Source: CAJQQK01 sp051010015 (GTDB lineage: Bacteria > Pseudomonadota > Alphaproteobacteria > Rhizobiales > Hyphomicrobiaceae). Taken from it: DNA of 64,000 nt. How positions within the stretch are numbered: position 1 is the stretch's first letter; every line of letters begins with the position of its first letter. Below, in pieces: positions 17,465 through 26,351 of the stretch. The stretch covers positions 1-64,000 of the forward strand of contig JBPCVZ010000098.1 of NCBI GenBank assembly GCA_051010015.1. Reading direction: 5' to 3'. The notes beneath the pieces were generated by a model. It searched no databases. It was not told where the DNA came from and was given only the letters and a program-made list of their open reading frames with translations. The translations under genes were made by a program, and so were the position numbers.

Positions 17465-19198
17465 TTACCATCCTACAGCGTAGGCGACGCGCCGCGGATC
17501 CGCCCCAGCTTTTTTCATGCCTGTCTCGCGATCGTCCAATATCGTGCAGATTGAGCCTGCGAGCCACGTCCTGTCCGGCCAGCGTTCGACACGGTGGCCG
17601 CGTGCTGCCAGTGCCTCAACGGTGCTTTCGTCCACACGGCCTTCGATCCTGAGCAGGCCCGGATGATAGTCATGCGGCTCGAACGACGATGGGAAGGAAT
17701 AACTCGCAAAACGGGGATGCTCGACGGCTTCCTGTGGTCCCATTCCGAAGACGGCGATGTTGGCGAATGTCTGAGCCATCGCCTGCGTCTGAACATCGCC
17801 ACCGGGCGTTCCGAATGGCAGGAACGCCTTGCCATTGCCGCGCACGGCAATGGCCGGGTTGGGCGTCAGGCGCGGGCGTTTGCCGGGTGCAATGGAGGAA
17901 GGGTGGTCCGGGTCGGTCCACGACTGAACGCCCCGCGGGCTAACGTTCATGCCCGTCCCCGGCACGACGGCGCCGTTATACGAGCCATCCGACGGTGTCG
18001 CGGAGAACACGTTACCGGCTTCATCGACCACACAAAGATAGGTCGTGTCCAATGCGCCGGCCGGATGCGGTTCGCCGCCTGGCGGACTGGCGGCCGGCGT
18101 AGCCCGCCACGGCCGCCCTGACACGTCGCCGGCCGGCGGCATTTCTGGAAAAGCATTTGCCATGTTGATTCGGCGATATTGTGCGGCGGCATAGGATCCG
18201 GACAAGAGCTTCTCGATCGGTACATCTACAAAGCGTGGGTCGCCGAAATAGGCATCGCGGTCCGCCATGGCAAGCTTGGTCGCCTCCACATGGGCGTGAA
18301 TATAGTCTGGACTGTTGTGCCCAAGCGCTCGCAAGTCGAACTGCTTCAATATGTTGAGTTTTTCCAACAAGGCAGGGCCTTGGCACCAGGGGCCGCAGGC
18401 AAAAACGTTCCAGTCCCCGAACTGCGAGGAGACAGGGGCCTCAAAACCGACTTCGAACGCGGCCATATCGGCCATGCTGAGCCAGCCACCGATGGAGGCA
18501 TGATAATCGGTGATCTTCTTGGCAAGGTCACCTGTGTAGAAAGCATCGCGCGCGGCACCGAGGCCTTGTAACCGGTTGCCGCCTTTGCCAAGCGCAGCTG
18601 CTTCTTGATCAATCATGAACTGAAGACTGCTTCCGAGGTCTTCTTGATAGAACAGCTCTCCGATTTCGGGCGGCTCGCCGCTGTTGGCGAGATAAATGCC
18701 GGCTGCGTATGGGAACGCCTGATAGCTCGACTTATTGCTCATGATCGTCTGACGCAACAGCGCGTTCATGGGGAAACCGTCGCGGGCAAAGCGCGTCGCG
18801 TAATGCGCCACGTCGCCAAAGCTCATTGTGCCGTGATGCTCGAGCGCAGCGATCCAGGCGGCCGGTGCCGCCGGCACGACCGTGCGCAACGGACCGACGG
18901 GAATTGCGCCGCCGTGCTGCTCGCGGAAGTAATCAATGTTTGCAGCGGCCGGCCATCCGCCAAGTCCGGATATCGTGATCATTTCCGAGCGCTGTGCATC
19001 CCACAGAATGATCGGGGCGACGCCTGCAACGCTGACCAGATCCGACTGCAGCACGCCAAGGGCTAGTCCGGCGGCGACGCCCGCGTCGGTTGCATTGCCG
19101 CCGGCCTGAAGTATCTCGAAGGCGGCCTGGCTTGCATAGTGATGTCCGGTTGAGACGGCAAAGCGGCTTCCCTGGATTTCTGGACGTTCGCTCGACAT
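17465..19198 (-). CDS. ggt: Gamma-glutamyltransferase (Ntn hydrolase)
   Basis: 577 residues, with GAGGAGAT before the ATG. The early stretch VSTGHHYASQAAFEILQAGG and the maturation site GALDTTYLCVVDEAGN fit gamma-glutamyltranspeptidases; Thr385 should be the self-processing nucleophile. No signal peptide is evident, unlike the periplasmic E. coli enzyme, so a cytoplasmic or YwrD-like form is likely. Such enzymes cleave gamma-glutamyl bonds of glutathione or conjugates, or amidohydrolyse related acyl compounds. The downstream Gly/Ser-rich substrate loops differ from E. coli GGT (SDGSYNGAVVPGTGM). It is divergent from the aminotransferase gene. Cephalosporin-acylase-like specificity is not excluded. 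Confidence 0.85.
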   Translation of the reverse strand: MSSERPEIQGSRFAVSTGHHYASQAAFEILQAGGNATDAGVAAGLALGVLQSDLVSVAGVAPIILWDAQRSEMITISGLGGWPAAANIDYFREQHGGAIPVGPLRTVVPAAPAAWIAALEHHGTMSFGDVAHYATRFARDGFPMNALLRQTIMSNKSSYQAFPYAAGIYLANSGEPPEIGELFYQEDLGSSLQFMIDQEAAALGKGGNRLQGLGAARDAFYTGDLAKKITDYHASIGGWLSMADMAAFEVGFEAPVSSQFGDWNVFACGPWCQGPALLEKLNILKQFDLRALGHNSPDYIHAHVEATKLAMADRDAYFGDPRFVDVPIEKLLSGSYAAAQYRRINMANAFPEMPPAGDVSGRPWRATPAASPPGGEPHPAGALDTTYLCVVDEAGNVFSATPSDGSYNGAVVPGTGMNVSPRGVQSWTDPDHPSSIAPGKRPRLTPNPAIAVRGNGKAFLPFGTPGGDVQTQAMAQTFANIAVFGMGPQEAVEHPRFASYSFPSSFEPHDYHPGLLRIEGRVDESTVEALAARGHRVERWPDRTWLAGSICTILDDRETGMKKAGADPRRVAYAVGW

Positions 19199-19356
19199 GA
19201 CATCTCCTCGCTGTCTACGCTGACATCACTGCATTGACGACCACCGACCACCTCGCTGTCAACGCCTCGAGCCGCGGCCACTTGGACAAAGACAGCAGAT
19301 GGGCGATGACTTAGAGTGGTCGCTGAGCAGAAGACGGTTGCGGAAGGAGATACCCA

Positions 19357-20223
19357 ATGGCGAACACTTCGGAGACTTGGACCTGGCTTGATGGTGACTG
19401 GCACGAAGGCAATGTGCTGGTTGCCGGACCGCGAACGCATGCCTTTTGGCTCGGTTCCTCGGTCTTTGACGGTGCCCGCGCATTCGAGGGCGTAACCCCG
19501 GATCTCGACAGCCACTGTGTGCGGCTCAACAATTCCGCCCGCGCACTGAGCTTGGCTGCGACCCAGTCCGTCGAGACGATCATGGGCCTGGTACAAGATG
19601 GACTGAAGAAGTTCAAATCGAACGAAGCAGTCTACATTCGACCGATGTATTGGGCGGACGACGGTGGTGTCTCCGGTTCTTCCGTGCCGCCCAATCCGGA
19701 GACGACACGTTTTCTCCTATGCCTCTATGTTGCGCCAATGAATCCGCCCAAAGGCTTTTCGATCACGCTGTCCCCTTTCCGCCGCCCGACCGCCGAAACC
19801 ATGCCGACCAGCGCCAAGGCCGGCTGCCTCTACCCAAACAATGCGCGCTGCGTGACGGAGGCGAAATCGCGTGGCTTTGACAATGCCCTTGTCCTCGACA
19901 TGCTCGGCAATGTCGCGGAAGCCGGCACGTCGAACCTGTTCATGGTCAAAGACGGAGTCGTCAAGACACCAGCTCTGAACGGCACGTTCCTGGCCGGTGT
20001 AACACGCCACCGCACAATAGAACTTCTTCGGAGCGACGGCATTGCAGTTGAGGAGACGACGTTGACGGTGGCCGATTTCATGGATGCGGATGAAGTTTTC
20101 TCGAGCGGCAACAACTCCAAGATCGTCGCGATCAACCGCATTGAAGACCGTCAACTGCAGCCAGGCCCGATGATGTTCAGGGCGCGTGAACTCTACTGGG
20201 ATTGGGCGCACAGCAAGGCCTGA
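19357..20223 (+). CDS. ilvE: Branched-chain amino acid aminotransferase-like (class IV)
   Basis: 288 residues; AAGGAG precedes the ATG. Fold-type IV PLP enzyme with the Schiff-base lysine at about residue 154 (TSAKAGCLYPNN), GNVAEAGTSNLF for cofactor phosphate binding, and GVTRHRTIELL. Length and motifs fit IlvE, which transfers the amino group of Val, Leu or Ile to 2-oxoglutarate. The family also contains D-amino acid and (R)-selective amine aminotransferases, so activity on another amine is possible. It precedes a dialkylglycine-decarboxylase-like gene by 126 bases on the same strand. Confidence 0.85.
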   Translation: MANTSETWTWLDGDWHEGNVLVAGPRTHAFWLGSSVFDGARAFEGVTPDLDSHCVRLNNSARALSLAATQSVETIMGLVQDGLKKFKSNEAVYIRPMYWADDGGVSGSSVPPNPETTRFLLCLYVAPMNPPKGFSITLSPFRRPTAETMPTSAKAGCLYPNNARCVTEAKSRGFDNALVLDMLGNVAEAGTSNLFMVKDGVVKTPALNGTFLAGVTRHRTIELLRSDGIAVEETTLTVADFMDADEVFSSGNNSKIVAINRIEDRQLQPGPMMFRARELYWDWAHSKA

Positions 20224-20349
20224 CGAAGGCGAAACCGCACTGCACCTGGCGATCGAACAGCGCTTGCGGTTCGTTTTGATCCATGGCTTCATCTCGTATG
20301 CGGTGCCTGTGTCAGCGGGCCCGCATTTTCGACGTGATGGAGAGAGACA

Positions 20350-21648
20350 ATGGATCCCGTGTTGAGAGATGCCGCCAAAGACGTGCTGATTCGCTATGGT
20401 GGTGATGAATTTCCCAATCTCTTTCGATCAGCGAGAGGCAGCATCGTCACCGACGATGAGGGCCGCGAGATCCTTGATTTCACGTCTGGGCAGATGTGCG
20501 CCACACTTGGTCACAATCATCCAGCGATTACATCGGCCATCAAGACAAGCTGCGATACAGCGCTGCATATGTTCTCGGGCATGATCCCCGAAGCGGTCGT
20601 GCGCCTTGGCCGGCTGCTAGCGGACTGGGTCCCTAAGCCACTGCAAAAGTCGCTGTTTCTCAATACCGGTAGCGAATCGAATGAAGCGGCGCTGCGCCTC
20701 GCGAAGATCACGACCGGCGGTTATGAAGTAATTGCGCTCGGTGGTTCGTGGCACGGTACGACGGGTGGTTCGGCCGCGGCAACGTTTGCCAGCGACCGAC
20801 GCGGGTATGGCCCGAAAGTCCCTGGCAACCATGTTCTTCCCGAACCGAACGCCTATCGCTGCCCCATCGAACACTGTCGCGATTCCTGCGATATGTCATG
20901 TCTGCGCGTCGGCTTGAAAATGTTCGATATGGCGTCGGATGGCGAGCCGGCTGCGATCATCACCGAGCCCGTAATTTCGGCAGGCGGGATCATCGTTCCA
21001 CCCGAGGGCTACTTCGATCAACTCAAGACGGCCGCCCATGAACGCGGGATGAAGCTCATTTTTGATGAGGCACAAACAGCTTTCGGGCGACTCGGCGTGG
21101 CAACGGCTGCCGAGAAGCTCGGTGTCGTACCAGACATTATGACAGTTTCCAAAACACTTGGCGGCGGCCTGCCGCTTTCGGCGGCAATCACTTCCACCGA
21201 GATCGAGGAAGCCGCACAGCGCGCCGGGTTTACGTTCTATACCTCGCACGTCTCCGACCCGCTGCTGGCCAATGTCGGAATCGCGGTTCTGCAAACCATA
21301 ACGCGCGAGGAACTGATGCCTCGCGCAGTCACGATGGGAGCGTATCTCAATAAGGGGTTGCGAGATCTGCAACAGCGCCACGAAGCCATCGGAGACATAC
21401 GTGGTGACGGATTGCTTGTCGGCGTCGAGTTGGTCAAGGACCGGCATGGTCGCGAGCCCTATCACGAGCTGGGCGCTCTGACGACGGAGCGCTGTTTCGA
21501 ACTGGGATTGTCCATGAATATACGACGACGTCCCGAGCGGGGTTCGGTTTGGCGCATCGCCCCACCGCTGACGGTCACCGAAGATGAGGTTGATCGCGCC
21601 GTCAGCATTCTTGATCAGGCACTGACGGAAAGCCTGGACAAGTTATAG
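20350..21648 (+). CDS. dgdA: Dialkylglycine decarboxylase-like class III aminotransferase
   Basis: 432 residues. By-eye alignment with Burkholderia 2,2-dialkylglycine decarboxylase is strong throughout: RYGG, ILDFTSGQM (Gln48), WHGTTG (Trp134), DEAQT (Asp239), SKTLGGGLPL (PLP Lys268), YTSHVSDPL, LGLSMNI and RIAPPLTV (Arg402), with a constant offset of about four residues. Those Gln, Trp and Arg positions are important in the decarboxylase active site. The enzyme would decarboxylate a dialkyl amino acid and transaminate the product ketone's amine to pyruvate. A segment with four Cys (171, 176, 180, 184) is not in the classical enzyme as I recall it. It could also be a related transaminase. Confidence 0.8.
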   Translation: MDPVLRDAAKDVLIRYGGDEFPNLFRSARGSIVTDDEGREILDFTSGQMCATLGHNHPAITSAIKTSCDTALHMFSGMIPEAVVRLGRLLADWVPKPLQKSLFLNTGSESNEAALRLAKITTGGYEVIALGGSWHGTTGGSAAATFASDRRGYGPKVPGNHVLPEPNAYRCPIEHCRDSCDMSCLRVGLKMFDMASDGEPAAIITEPVISAGGIIVPPEGYFDQLKTAAHERGMKLIFDEAQTAFGRLGVATAAEKLGVVPDIMTVSKTLGGGLPLSAAITSTEIEEAAQRAGFTFYTSHVSDPLLANVGIAVLQTITREELMPRAVTMGAYLNKGLRDLQQRHEAIGDIRGDGLLVGVELVKDRHGREPYHELGALTTERCFELGLSMNIRRRPERGSVWRIAPPLTVTEDEVDRAVSILDQALTESLDKL

Positions 21649-21780
21649 GTCCGACGGCGTGGACTTGACGGCACGCTTGATAGCTTGTGCCTTGTCGGCA
21701 GCCTGATAGTGCCCGATGGTGAAACGGCACAGCGCCTGGAAAGGTCTTGCGCAGCCGGCAGGTGTTAGGTGCCAAGATTG

Positions 21781-21815
21781 CCGGACGGCATGGGCCAAGC
21801 TTGGCGCCCATCCGG
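21781..21815. terminator. Hairpin between convergent genes
   Basis: An imperfect palindrome abuts the stop codon of the leftward LLM gene. ATGGGC at 21790-21795 pairs with GCCCAT at 21806-21811, and the centre contains the perfect palindrome GCCAAGCTTGGC (21794-21805). Outer arms CCGGA and TCCGG extend it. The position between convergent genes suggests a transcription stop or mRNA end structure, although no strong T-run follows. Confidence 0.4.
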
Positions 21816-22664
21816 TTAACTGATCAACGCGGCGTACTTGTCGAGGAGAGGCAGAACGACATCGGTGCTCTCTGACGGCAGTGGAAGGATCACGCGACGG
21901 GCGCCGAGATCGGAATGGGCCTTGACAGCCTCAGAGTCTGCACCGCGCGCATAGAACATGCTCAAGGCAATGCTCGATGGGTCGCGACCGATCTTGTCAC
22001 AGGCCTCTTTGATTTGAGATAGACCGTCATCGATGCTGTGAACGTCACCGAGCGGTAACCAGCCATCGCAGAATTCGGCAATATGTGCGGCCGTCTTCGG
22101 GCCCACAGCGCCGCCCATCAGGATTGGTGGATGCGGTTGCTGTGTCGGTTTCGGCCACGCCCAGCTTTTATCGAACTGGATGAGATCACCCTGATAGTGA
22201 ACCTCATCCTCGGTCCAGAGTTGCTTCATGAGCAGGATTTTTTCACGTAGCAGCGCTCGGCGCTGATTGAAGACAACGCCATGGTTGCGCATTTCTTCAA
22301 CGCACCAACCATAGCCAATACCAAGCTCGAAGCGTCCATTGGAAATCATGTCCAGACTGGCGACTTCCTTGGCGAGCCATATGGCATCGCGCTGCGCAAC
22401 CAGTGTGATGCCGGTTCCGAGCCTGATCTTTTCTGTGACTGCGGCGCAGGCAGCCAGCCCGACGAACTGGTCATGTGCCCGCCAGTACATTTCCGGCAGA
22501 GGCGGTGCGCCCTTTCGTCCACCCCATGGTGTTTCCCGGCTGACGGGGATGTGGCTGTGCTCTGGAAACCAGAGCGATTCGAACCCGCGCGCCTCGACTT
22601 CCTTGGCAAGCTGCACCGGCTGGATCGACTTGTCGGTCGGGAAGATCATCACTCCAATATCCAC
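21816..22664 (-). CDS. LLM-class F420-type or flavin-dependent oxidoreductase
   Basis: 282 residues from a GTG at 22664, chosen because AGGAGA lies six bases upstream and the protein then starts DIGVMIFPTDKS, as usual in this family. Motifs LAKEVEARGFESLWFPEHSHIP, GRFELGIGYGWCVEEM and PPILMGGAVGPKTAAHIAEFCDGW match the short LLM group often annotated as F420-dependent. Since F420 synthesis genes are not visible and many proteobacteria lack them, FMN may be the real cofactor. Substrate unknown. It follows the GMC oxidoreductase gene on the same strand with 77 bases between and may share its transcript. Confidence 0.82.
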   Translation of the reverse strand: MDIGVMIFPTDKSIQPVQLAKEVEARGFESLWFPEHSHIPVSRETPWGGRKGAPPLPEMYWRAHDQFVGLAACAAVTEKIRLGTGITLVAQRDAIWLAKEVASLDMISNGRFELGIGYGWCVEEMRNHGVVFNQRRALLREKILLMKQLWTEDEVHYQGDLIQFDKSWAWPKPTQQPHPPILMGGAVGPKTAAHIAEFCDGWLPLGDVHSIDDGLSQIKEACDKIGRDPSSIALSMFYARGADSEAVKAHSDLGARRVILPLPSESTDVVLPLLDKYAALIS

Positions 22665-22741
22665 GTCACGTCTCCTGTTGGTTGATCTGCCATTCCTCAC
22701 GGCGATGTTGCTTGATCGCGCGATACCGCCGTCATGTTGCT

Positions 22742-24391
22742 TCAGCCAGCGGGCTCTGGCAAGACGACTGGCTCCAATGCGGGCTTGCCAAGAACCAGAT
22801 CTGAGCCCTTCTCGGCGATCATCATAACGGCGGCATTGAGATTTGCCGAGATCATGGCTGGCATGACCGACGCATCAATGACCCTCAGACCCTTTAGGCC
22901 GTGAACCTGCAGCTGATCGTTGACAACTGCAGTTTGGTCCGTCGACGGGCCCATTTTGCATGTGCCCATGACATGGTAGGTCGTATTACCCCAGCGGCGT
23001 GCCGCGTCGAGCATTTCATCGTCGCTTTGGACATCCTCGCCAGGGTAAACCTCGCCGTCGAAATAGGCTTGCATGGCATCCGTGTGCATCAGGCGCCGCG
23101 CCAGTTTTACCGCTTCGACGGCCATGCGCCGGTCGCCTTCGGTATCGAGGTAGTTCGGTTGAATGCGTGGCGCTGCAAATGGATCAGCGGACATGGCAGT
23201 AACGAATCCACGGCTTTCCGGTCGATGCTGCCAGGCGGCCACCGTATACCCAGGATGATCGTCGAACACGCCATGTTGCCCATCCTTGAAACTGGCCGGC
23301 GTGAAAATGAACTGCAGGTCATTGCTGCGTGTCTCAGGATTGGAGTGCCAGAAGCCATACACCATGGTGGCGCTCAGGTTGACGATACTTTCGCGGCCGA
23401 CGAGGTATTTGCCAATCTCTGCCAGCAACCTCAGGCCCCGCGCGCGCTCATTGAGGGTCTCGATACCTTTCACTCGGGCACTCAACCGAGGGGCATAGTG
23501 ATCCTGCAGATTGTTGCCGACGCCCGGCAATGCATGGTTGACCTCGACACCAATCGAAGAAAGGTGCCCAGGGTCTCCAACGCCGGAAAGCTGTAGGATC
23601 TGCGGCGAGTTTATGGCGCCACCACTGACAATAATTTCGCGGTTGGCTTTCAATTGCAGCAGTTGACCGTTTCTCCCGCCCATCGATACTTCGACGCCGA
23701 TCACACGTTTATCATCCAGGATTATACGTGTGGCGTGTGCGCCGGTCTTGACTGCCAGGTTTGAGCGCGATTTTGCTGGATTGAGAAATGCGGTCGCCGT
23801 ACTCACCCTTCGCCCCTTGTGGGCCGTTCGCTGTACGTACGAAATGCCCTCCTGCACTGCGCCGTTGTAGTCGGGGTTTTGCGGGATGCCGAGTTCCCCG
23901 GCGCCGGAAATGAAGGCGTCGCATAGCGGATGCCTGATCGGAATGTCCGCCACGGTTAGCGGGCCTGATCGTCCCCGGTATGTATCATCACCATCGCCGA
24001 TACGTGTCTCGCAGCGGCGGAAGTAAGGCAGCACATCGGCGTAACCCCAGCCGAGATTGCCACGTTGCGCCCATCCATCGAAATCCAACCGATGCCCGCG
24101 GTTGTAGATGTGGCCATTGATCGAACTGGAACCGCCCAGTGTCTTGCCACGGGGCACCGGTGTTACACGTCCGCCTGTGCCGTTCGATGGCTCGGCCTGA
24201 TAAAGCCAATTGAGCTTGGGGTTGACGAGCGTCTTGATGAAGCCAGCTGGTATGTGGATGTACGGGTTCCAATCGGGTGGCCCTGCTTCCAGAAGGCAGA
24301 CGCTATGTTTTCCCGTTTCAGTCAGTCGATTTGCCAGGATGCACCCAGCCGATCCGCCGCCCACAATTATGTAGTCATACTGCTCATTCAT
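22742..24391 (-). CDS. GMC-family oxidoreductase, choline dehydrogenase-like
   Basis: 549 residues. The FAD dinucleotide motif is GGGSAG at residues 11-16, followed by LLEAG; the GMC signatures GKTLGGSSSINGHIYNRG and GAINSPQILQLSGVG are present. Near the C-terminus YHVMGTCKMG carries the catalytic His and SANLNAAVMMIAEKGSD the paired Asn. Close relatives include BetA choline dehydrogenase and alcohol/polyethylene-glycol dehydrogenases, so the substrate is an alcohol; choline is only one option because no betB or betI is adjacent. A strong GGGAGG site precedes the ATG. It is divergent from an SDR gene and upstream of an LLM gene on its own strand. Confidence 0.88.
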   Translation of the reverse strand: MNEQYDYIIVGGGSAGCILANRLTETGKHSVCLLEAGPPDWNPYIHIPAGFIKTLVNPKLNWLYQAEPSNGTGGRVTPVPRGKTLGGSSSINGHIYNRGHRLDFDGWAQRGNLGWGYADVLPYFRRCETRIGDGDDTYRGRSGPLTVADIPIRHPLCDAFISGAGELGIPQNPDYNGAVQEGISYVQRTAHKGRRVSTATAFLNPAKSRSNLAVKTGAHATRIILDDKRVIGVEVSMGGRNGQLLQLKANREIIVSGGAINSPQILQLSGVGDPGHLSSIGVEVNHALPGVGNNLQDHYAPRLSARVKGIETLNERARGLRLLAEIGKYLVGRESIVNLSATMVYGFWHSNPETRSNDLQFIFTPASFKDGQHGVFDDHPGYTVAAWQHRPESRGFVTAMSADPFAAPRIQPNYLDTEGDRRMAVEAVKLARRLMHTDAMQAYFDGEVYPGEDVQSDDEMLDAARRWGNTTYHVMGTCKMGPSTDQTAVVNDQLQVHGLKGLRVIDASVMPAMISANLNAAVMMIAEKGSDLVLGKPALEPVVLPEPAG

Positions 24392-24588
24392 TTTTCGATC
24401 CTCCCACTGCCGGCCGTGCTGCTGCCCGAGTATATGACCTTCGAGGCGGTGCGATTGCCAGTCTTGTAGGTTGTGTTACCGTGACGATCAGCATGTTGGT
24501 CATCGACAGTATCTTGGGCTGCCGGTGTTGATTGGGCCTGCTTGGCGCTTCGCTAAGGCTTGCCCACTAGTGAGGGAGTTGTTGAGCA

Positions 24589-25365
24589 ATGTTGGCCGGT
24601 CAAACAGCGATCGTGACAGGCGCCGGGCAAGGCATTGGTGAGGCAACAGCGCTGGCTTTGGCGCAAGCAGGAGCGAATGTCGTCGTTTCCGATATCGACC
24701 CGTTGCTCGCGCAAAAGACGACAGATGCAATTTTGGCAGCGCAGCATACCGGCATCGCCGTCACGGCTGATGCCGGTGATCTCGGCGATATTCAACGGCT
24801 CGTCGATGAAGCGACATCGGCATTCGGTAAAATCCACATTCTCGTCAACAATGCGGGTGTGACGCGGCGCGCCTATATCATGGACATAACGGAAGCTGAC
24901 TGGGACCGTATTCATCGCGTGAACGCCAAAGGCGTGTTCTTCTGTTTGCAGGCCGTGGCGCGGGCGATGATCCCCTATCGCAGTGGTCGCATCATCAACA
25001 TCGCATCAATCGCTGGCAAAGGTTACGCGGGAACATCAAACGCAGCCTATGCGGCAAGCAAGGGGGCCGTCATAAGCCTAACTCGAACGGCGGCGCAGCA
25101 ACTCGGACAACACAACATCAACGTCAATGCCGTTTGTCCCGGCGTGACACGAACAGCCCTGTCCGATGCCAATCTGCAGGTGCGTGCGGAACAGGAAGGA
25201 CTGACTATCGAGGAGATGGCGGCGCGCCGGGCCGCAATGATTCCGCTCGGTCGTCCGAATGAGGCGCGAGATATAGCCGATATGGTCGTCTTTCTCGCAT
25301 CCCAAGGTGCCCGCAATATCACTGGGCAGACATACAATGTTGATGGCGGGATTATCCCTGAGTAG
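24589..25365 (+). CDS. Short-chain dehydrogenase/reductase (FabG-like)
   Basis: 258 residues. TGAGQGIG at 10-17, NNAG at 87-90, Ser140, Tyr154 and Lys158 make a complete classical SDR active site; the C-terminus ITGQTYNVDGG is typical. Asp35 (VSDID) at the end of the second beta strand suggests NAD rather than NADP. It is followed after 41 bases by an epimerase/dehydratase gene and is probably its operon partner; a sugar or hydroxy-acid dehydrogenase role is plausible. The GMC oxidoreductase is divergent 197 bases upstream. Confidence 0.87.
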   Translation: MLAGQTAIVTGAGQGIGEATALALAQAGANVVVSDIDPLLAQKTTDAILAAQHTGIAVTADAGDLGDIQRLVDEATSAFGKIHILVNNAGVTRRAYIMDITEADWDRIHRVNAKGVFFCLQAVARAMIPYRSGRIINIASIAGKGYAGTSNAAYAASKGAVISLTRTAAQQLGQHNINVNAVCPGVTRTALSDANLQVRAEQEGLTIEEMAARRAAMIPLGRPNEARDIADMVVFLASQGARNITGQTYNVDGGIIPE

Positions 25366-25406
25366 CGCATCTTCGCGCATTTCCGACGAGCGAAAGGAGA
25401 GCGCAA

Positions 25407-26330
25407 TTGTCGCTTGGAACAGTTTTGGTAACTGGAGCGGGCGGATTGCTTGGCTCTTACGTCGTTCGAGAGTTGACCGGAAAGGCCAACGATATCGTTG
25501 GACTGGACATTGCGGCACCTGCCGATGTCCACGGTCTTTCTACTTTCAAGACAGGTAGCATCGAGGATGCCGAAACGGTACGCGACGCTGTCAGCGGTTG
25601 CGATGTTGTTGTTCACGTGGCAGCGCGGCCGAACATTTGGAGCGGGCAAGGCCACGAAATAATACACACCAACGTTACGGGCACTTGGAACGTTTTGCAG
25701 TGCGCTGAGGAGGCGGGCGTCAAACGTGTGGTCATCACGTCAAGTGACTCAGTTGTCGGCTATACCGTGCTTGAAGGCGCGATGCTGCCACCGGAATATC
25801 TGCCGGTTGACAGGGCTCATCCGTTGCGGCCGACTGACCCGTATGCTCTTAGTAAAGCGCTCTGTGAGCGCACAGCGCAAGCGTTTCTGGATCGGGGAAA
25901 AATGGAGGTCGTCGCCTTACGTCCGGTCTATGTACTTTATCCCGAGTTCGAGTGCGAGGTGGTCGCGCGGGCCGCCGATCCAGACGGATATAAGGGACCA
26001 GCGGCGGGCGGGCGACAACCAGCCGGCGGCGGGGTGATGTGGCACTACGTTGATCCGCGTGACGTTGCCCGTGCCTTTCGATTGGCGCTCGAAGCGGAGC
26101 GACCGGGCTTCGGGCCCTACTTCATTTGCGGGCCTAATACGCTGGCACCGGATTCTACCATTGAGCGTCTGGCCCAACGTATGAACGGTGTGCGTGTTCC
26201 CGTAAAATCGCCGGCGTTATATGACACGTCACCGTTTGCGCCACTCTATGACCTGACTGAAGCGCGGGACGCATTTGGCTTTACCGCAGAGCACGATAGG
26301 CGTCGGGATCTGGTCGGTTTTGGTGAGTGA
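25407..26330 (+). CDS. NAD-dependent epimerase/dehydratase
   Basis: 307 residues from a TTG at 25407, which has AGGAGA six bases upstream; no ATG fits. The Rossmann motif TGAGGLLG and the extended-SDR active site (SSDSVV; Y-x3-K in DPYALSKALCE) are present, followed by a substrate domain with HYVDPRDVARAFRLALEAE. Such proteins act on nucleotide sugars, or in catabolic settings on sugar lactones and uronic acids. With no sugar nucleotide genes nearby, a small-sugar dehydrogenase role is possible. Its end is 21 bases from the convergent oadA copy. Confidence 0.85.
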   Translation: MSLGTVLVTGAGGLLGSYVVRELTGKANDIVGLDIAAPADVHGLSTFKTGSIEDAETVRDAVSGCDVVVHVAARPNIWSGQGHEIIHTNVTGTWNVLQCAEEAGVKRVVITSSDSVVGYTVLEGAMLPPEYLPVDRAHPLRPTDPYALSKALCERTAQAFLDRGKMEVVALRPVYVLYPEFECEVVARAADPDGYKGPAAGGRQPAGGGVMWHYVDPRDVARAFRLALEAERPGFGPYFICGPNTLAPDSTIERLAQRMNGVRVPVKSPALYDTSPFAPLYDLTEARDAFGFTAEHDRRRDLVGFGE

Positions 26331-26351
26331 TCTCGGGCGATCAGCCCAAGC

